This document shows, piece by piece, positions 62,716-64,000 of a DNA stretch of 64,000 nt. The DNA comes from Saprospiraceae bacterium (lineage in GTDB: Bacteria > Bacteroidota > Bacteroidia > Chitinophagales > Saprospiraceae). Under the pieces are notes generated by a model, which made no database searches, had not been told where the DNA came from, and saw only the letters and a program-made list of their open reading frames with translations. The stretch lies in NCBI GenBank assembly GCA_020629035.1, contig JAHDEC010000011.1, forward strand, positions 1 to 64,000, in the 5' to 3' direction. Positions within the stretch are counted from its first letter, which is position 1; every line of letters starts with the position of its first letter. The translations under genes were made by a program, and so were the position numbers.

Positions 62716-64000
62716 GGGCCGACTTTAATAAACTCGGTAACTTCTTCTAAAATAAGCTGGTTTAACTCTTTAATATCAGTTTGCAATATAGCTTCATATT
62801 TTGCTAGCTGTTCGTCGATTTTTGTAACTAACTCTTTTTTCACTTCGATCATTTGATCTGTAGGTGGAGCATCACTAATTTGCATAAGCGAATTAATATG
62901 AGCTAATTTATTAGTTAGTTTAATCGGAAAATTGAGCGGATCTTGCCTGCTTTGGTTTTTCGTTTGGTATAATTCTTTTTCTATTGCTGTGAGACTAGAA
63001 TCGATGGCTTGAATCTTAGTTTTAAGCACCTCAGAATCGTAACTTTTAGAGAAGTTTGCCATTTTCTTTTTTAGTGTTCGAATGTTTTCAATGGCTTTAT
63101 GTGACTCGCTTACTTTGTTGTTTATTTCATGGATAAATGCATTAGCTGCCTGTAATTCTTCGGAGCTGTAGCTTACTCTAGGATCTCCAAGTATATTGAA
63201 TGTTTGTGTTTGAACATCACCATTTGCGTCTAGATGTACCAGATATTTCCCTGGCAGTACCTTGGGTCCATTCATAGAACCCCACCATAAAATCATTCCT
63301 TCAAACTTATGAGCCGGTGCCTCTCTTAGATCCCAATTGAATCGATTAGGACCTGCTTCGAGTTTAAGTTTTTCATTTTCTTTTTCGGCGATGTTTGAGT
63401 ACTGTCTGAGTGTATCTCCATTTTCGCTGGTATAAATTAATCGAATGGTATCCTTTTTATTGTCGTAATTTTTCAAATAAAAGTGTGTCATTACACCTGC
63501 TGCATGGTTGGTTCCAGCCCCTTTGGTTTCTTTTTGTTGGCTTCCTTTCATTCGGTAGGTATCAGCTGGTTTGTACAAATGAGTCTTAGTATTTGTGTTA
63601 ATCTCCTTAGCTTGTTTTATAGCTGATAAATCATCGATCATCCATAATCCACGACCTTGAGTTGCAGCAATTAGATGATTATCTTTTACAGCTAAATCAG
63701 TAATCGGAACAATCGGTAGATTTAGTTGTAAGGCTTCCCAAGAACTACCATCGTTGTAGCTTATATACATCCCAGTTTCAGTGCCACCATATAGGATTCC
63801 CTCAGTGGACTGGTCTACCCGGATCGCTCTTGTAAAATGTTCGTTATGGATTCCCTGATTTATCAGTTTCCAAGATTTTCCGTAGTTATCAGTTTTTAGA
63901 AAATATGGTTTAAAATCACCGTTTTTGTATCCTGTCGCTGCTAGATAGCAACTTGCTTCATCATATGGGCTTGGTTCTATACAGTTAATCATAAGTCCTG
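62712..64000 (-). CDS. Sortilin/VPS10-type BNR protein, C-terminal part (5' end beyond window)
   Basis: The frame is open from the right edge of the window to a stop at 62712, about 429 residues; a Met at 63992 is internal. The left part has BNR propeller blades (YKNGDFKPYFLKTDNYGKSWKLI, ILYGGTETGMYISYNDGSSWEAL, NHLIAATQGRGLWMIDDLSAI), then an immunoglobulin-like region (YSNIAEKENEKLKLEAGPNRFNWDLR), and finally a long coiled coil (about 290-420, e.g. SESHKAIENIRTLKKKMANF). Full-length relatives of ~1000 residues are exported 'glycosyl hydrolase/sortilin' proteins in Bacteroidota. Signal peptide and N-terminus are outside the window. Activity unknown. Confidence 0.8.
   Translation of the reverse strand, partial: GLMINCIEPSPYDEASCYLAATGYKNGDFKPYFLKTDNYGKSWKLINQGIHNEHFTRAIRVDQSTEGILYGGTETGMYISYNDGSSWEALQLNLPIVPITDLAVKDNHLIAATQGRGLWMIDDLSAIKQAKEINTNTKTHLYKPADTYRMKGSQQKETKGAGTNHAAGVMTHFYLKNYDNKKDTIRLIYTSENGDTLRQYSNIAEKENEKLKLEAGPNRFNWDLREAPAHKFEGMILWWGSMNGPKVLPGKYLVHLDANGDVQTQTFNILGDPRVSYSSEELQAANAFIHEINNKVSESHKAIENIRTLKKKMANFSKSYDSEVLKTKIQAIDSSLTAIEKELYQTKNQSRQDPLNFPIKLTNKLAHINSLMQISDAPPTDQMIEVKKELVTKIDEQLAKYEAILQTDIKELNQLILEEVTEFIKVGP

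Noticed and set aside
1-64000. CRISPR arrays, insertion sequences, prophage or plasmid origin.
   Set aside because: No regularly spaced repeats, transposase or integrase signatures, phage structural genes or iterons were seen on either strand.

Overview
The window is an AT-rich stretch of a Bacteroidota chromosome, most likely from the Saprospiria (Lewinella/Saprospiraceae-like). Evidence: about nine proteins end in a type IX secretion (T9SS) sorting tail of the form 'PNPA...L..G.Y.V'; many secreted proteins carry PKD-like, BNR/sortilin, GEVED or LVIVD repeats; several start regions show the Bacteroidota -7 box TAnnTTTG; and there is a LytTR regulator with a propeller-type sensor kinase. No insertion sequence, integrase, prophage, plasmid origin or CRISPR array was seen. 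The window looks like ordinary chromosome, rich in cell-surface genes. Genes are cut at both edges.

Layout. 1-5.7 kb: the N-terminal part of a giant PKD-type surface protein, then a divergent LytTR regulator/sensor kinase pair. 5.7-8.8 kb: a three-gene photorepair operon, cryptochrome/photolyase - DUF2256 - FeS-BCP-like photolyase; the middle 48-residue gene is easy to miss. 8.9-15.4 kb: two secreted beta-propeller proteins and an ABC exporter pair. 15.6-23.9 kb: small secreted or membrane proteins, a di-heme peroxidase with a T9SS tail, a two-lobed aspartic protease lipoprotein and a T9SS propeller protein. 24.0-30.6 kb: tRNA-Leu(GAG) with its terminator, divergent from a complete tryptophan operon trpL-E-G-D-CF-B-A. 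The operon has a readable leader peptide with tandem Trp codons, an antiterminator overlapping the leader stop codon, and a terminator ending against the trpE start codon. 30.7-45.2 kb: mixed surface and metabolic genes (ClpP-like lipoprotein, stand-alone GH16-accessory-type domain, proline iminopeptidase, PLP decarboxylase, oxidoreductase, subtilase), ending in an LVIVD-lipoprotein/outer-membrane-protein operon whose LVIVD protein is split in two. 45.3-48.7 kb: HMG-CoA synthase, Lgt and an EGF-type lipoprotein. 48.7-54.0 kb: a T9SS propeller protein, then a HmuY-like protein upstream of a TonB-dependent receptor. 54.5-57.8 kb: DinB-like and TonB-C-like genes and an ECF sigma/anti-sigma operon whose downstream head-GIN-type gene is broken by a one-base frameshift. 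57.9-64.0 kb: DUF5916 outer-membrane protein, a DUF1801 pair, CotH-like lipoprotein, and a sortilin-type protein cut by the edge.

The observations I value most are the trp attenuator, where nearly every element can be read base by base; the photorepair operon, with an overlooked zinc-ribbon-like gene and a photolyase lacking the usual iron-sulfur cysteines; the two-chain LVIVD lipoproteins; the T9SS-tailed tandem HmuY next to its receptor; and the frameshifted head-GIN gene. Family names come from recognition of motifs, not from database searches.
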